A stretch of DNA of 5,010 nucleotides, taken from the NCBI GenBank assembly GCA_001776425.1, contig MFBN01000039.1, positions 1 through 5,010 of the forward strand. The letters are read 5' to 3'. A model generated the notes under the pieces. It did no database searches and was not told the DNA's origin. It saw nothing but the letters and a program-made list of their open reading frames with translations. The position numbers and the translations under genes were made by a program. This DNA is from Candidatus Curtissbacteria bacterium RIFCSPLOWO2_01_FULL_37_9 (GTDB lineage Bacteria > Patescibacteriota > Microgenomatia > Curtissbacterales > GWA2-41-24). Below, piece after piece: positions 4,656-5,010 of this stretch; position 1 is the first letter of the stretch, and the number at the start of each line of letters is the position of its first letter.

Positions 4656-4670
4656 TTATCACCTCCCCTA
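4656..4670 (-). promoter_or_regulatory. Strong Shine-Dalgarno of the GlcG-like gene
   Basis: The minus strand reads AGGGGAGGTGATAA directly before the ATG at 4655. Nine contiguous bases, GGAGGTGAT (4666-4658), match the complement of the usual 16S rRNA 3' end. The gap from GGAGG to the ATG is 6 nt. It is the only strong ribosome binding site in the window. Confidence 0.85.
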
Positions 4671-4702
4671 AAATCAGTTTAGCAAATATTGATAGTAAAA
4701 AA

Positions 4703-5010
4703 TCAAGCGGCTTTTGACATAACCAGCGGGTAATCTTGACCAGGCCTTACTTGATGACAACGGCCGTCGGCCCATTTAAAAACCTCAAAAAAACGGTCTG
4801 GCTGATCGGCGGTCGAAAGAAATGTTCTATAGGCGAAATTGTTAAACCAGGCATTTTCGAATTTTAAACCGCTTTTCTCGCTGGAATCTTTTTTGGCAAA
4901 GTCCTGAACTATAACAAACCCGCTGGAATTAACAATCCTCCTTGCCTCTTCGAGAATAACTAATCGATCTTCTGGATGATGCTGATATAACATGGTACTT
5001 AGTATAACTG
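4703..5010 (-). CDS. Probable class I SAM-dependent methyltransferase, C-terminal part (runs off the right edge)
   Basis: The frame is open from 5008 down to the TGA at 4705-4703 (101 residues). It begins VILSTMLYQHHPEDR and continues ILEEARRIVNSSGFVIVQDF. This matches the second half of a Rossmann methyltransferase: the strand-and-helix after motif II (typically D-x-V-x-x-S-x-x-L-H-H), the ExxR helix, and the G-x-V-I-V-x-D-F strand. The SAM-binding glycine loop would lie before this and must be outside the window, so the gene is probably cut by the right edge. An ATG at 4993 could be a start, since TATACT lies 7 nt before it, but that protein would lack the cofactor site. The C-terminal part (FFEVFKWADGRCHQVRPG) may recognise the substrate, which is unknown. 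The GlcG-like gene follows on the same strand. Confidence 0.62.
   Translation of the reverse strand, partial: VILSTMLYQHHPEDRLVILEEARRIVNSSGFVIVQDFAKKDSSEKSGLKFENAWFNNFAYRTFLSTADQPDRFFEVFKWADGRCHQVRPGQDYPLVMSKAA

Noticed and set aside
4685..4706. TTGATT (4706-4701) and TGCTAAACT (4684-4676) as a promoter for the GlcG-like gene
   Set aside because: The spacing is 19 bp and the -10 matches only 4 of 6; cotranscription with the methyltransferase is equally likely.
1..5010. CRISPR array, insertion sequence or riboswitch
   Set aside because: No regularly spaced repeats, transposase or recognisable aptamer is visible on either strand.

Overview
The window looks like a chromosomal piece of a small-genome, AT-rich bacterium, most likely from the Candidate Phyla Radiation (Patescibacteria, perhaps a Microgenomates-like lineage). 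This placement is an inference. It rests on short genes with no shared pathway, -10 boxes (TATAAT-like) only about 6 to 11 nt ahead of the start codons, almost no Shine-Dalgarno sites, and tRNA genes without an encoded CCA. TGA serves as an ordinary stop (antitoxin, toxin, methyltransferase), so nothing suggests the TGA-to-glycine recoding of Gracilibacteria and SR1.

Left part (1-1224). The start of an unrecognised gene runs leftward off the edge (334 to 1, minus). After a 213-bp divergent intergenic region comes a compact two-gene unit on the plus strand: a DUF433 antitoxin-like protein (548-790), overlapping by 38 nt a DUF5615-type PIN-like toxin (753-1115). A 24-bp imperfect direct repeat (443-466 and 1170-1193) brackets this probable type II toxin-antitoxin module.

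Middle (1225-3100). A PlsC-like (LPLAT-fold) putative acyltransferase with altered catalytic motifs (1225-2070, plus) faces greA (2146-2610, minus), whose product rescues backtracked RNA polymerase. Divergent from greA is a very acidic, probably disordered 78-residue protein (2700-2936, plus). It converges on a tandem tRNA-Arg(TCG)/tRNA-Lys(CTT) pair on the minus strand, which has a clear extended -10 promoter.

Right part (3101-5010), all minus strand. It holds a membrane-anchored D-alanyl-D-alanine carboxypeptidase of the S11 family (cell-wall trimming), a 135-bp intergenic region with a 15-bp inverted repeat at the carboxypeptidase start and a CCCTGAGC...GAAGGG repeat element, a GlcG/HbpS-like (DUF336) protein, and the C-terminal part of a probable SAM-dependent methyltransferase that continues past the right edge. 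The GlcG-like gene stands out: it has a near-perfect Shine-Dalgarno and higher GC than its neighbours, which suggests a different ancestry.

I see no completely new multi-gene system. The best candidates for a second look are the bracketed toxin-antitoxin module with a variant active site, the degenerate acyltransferase, the leaderless-promoter pattern, and the inverted repeat over the carboxypeptidase start.
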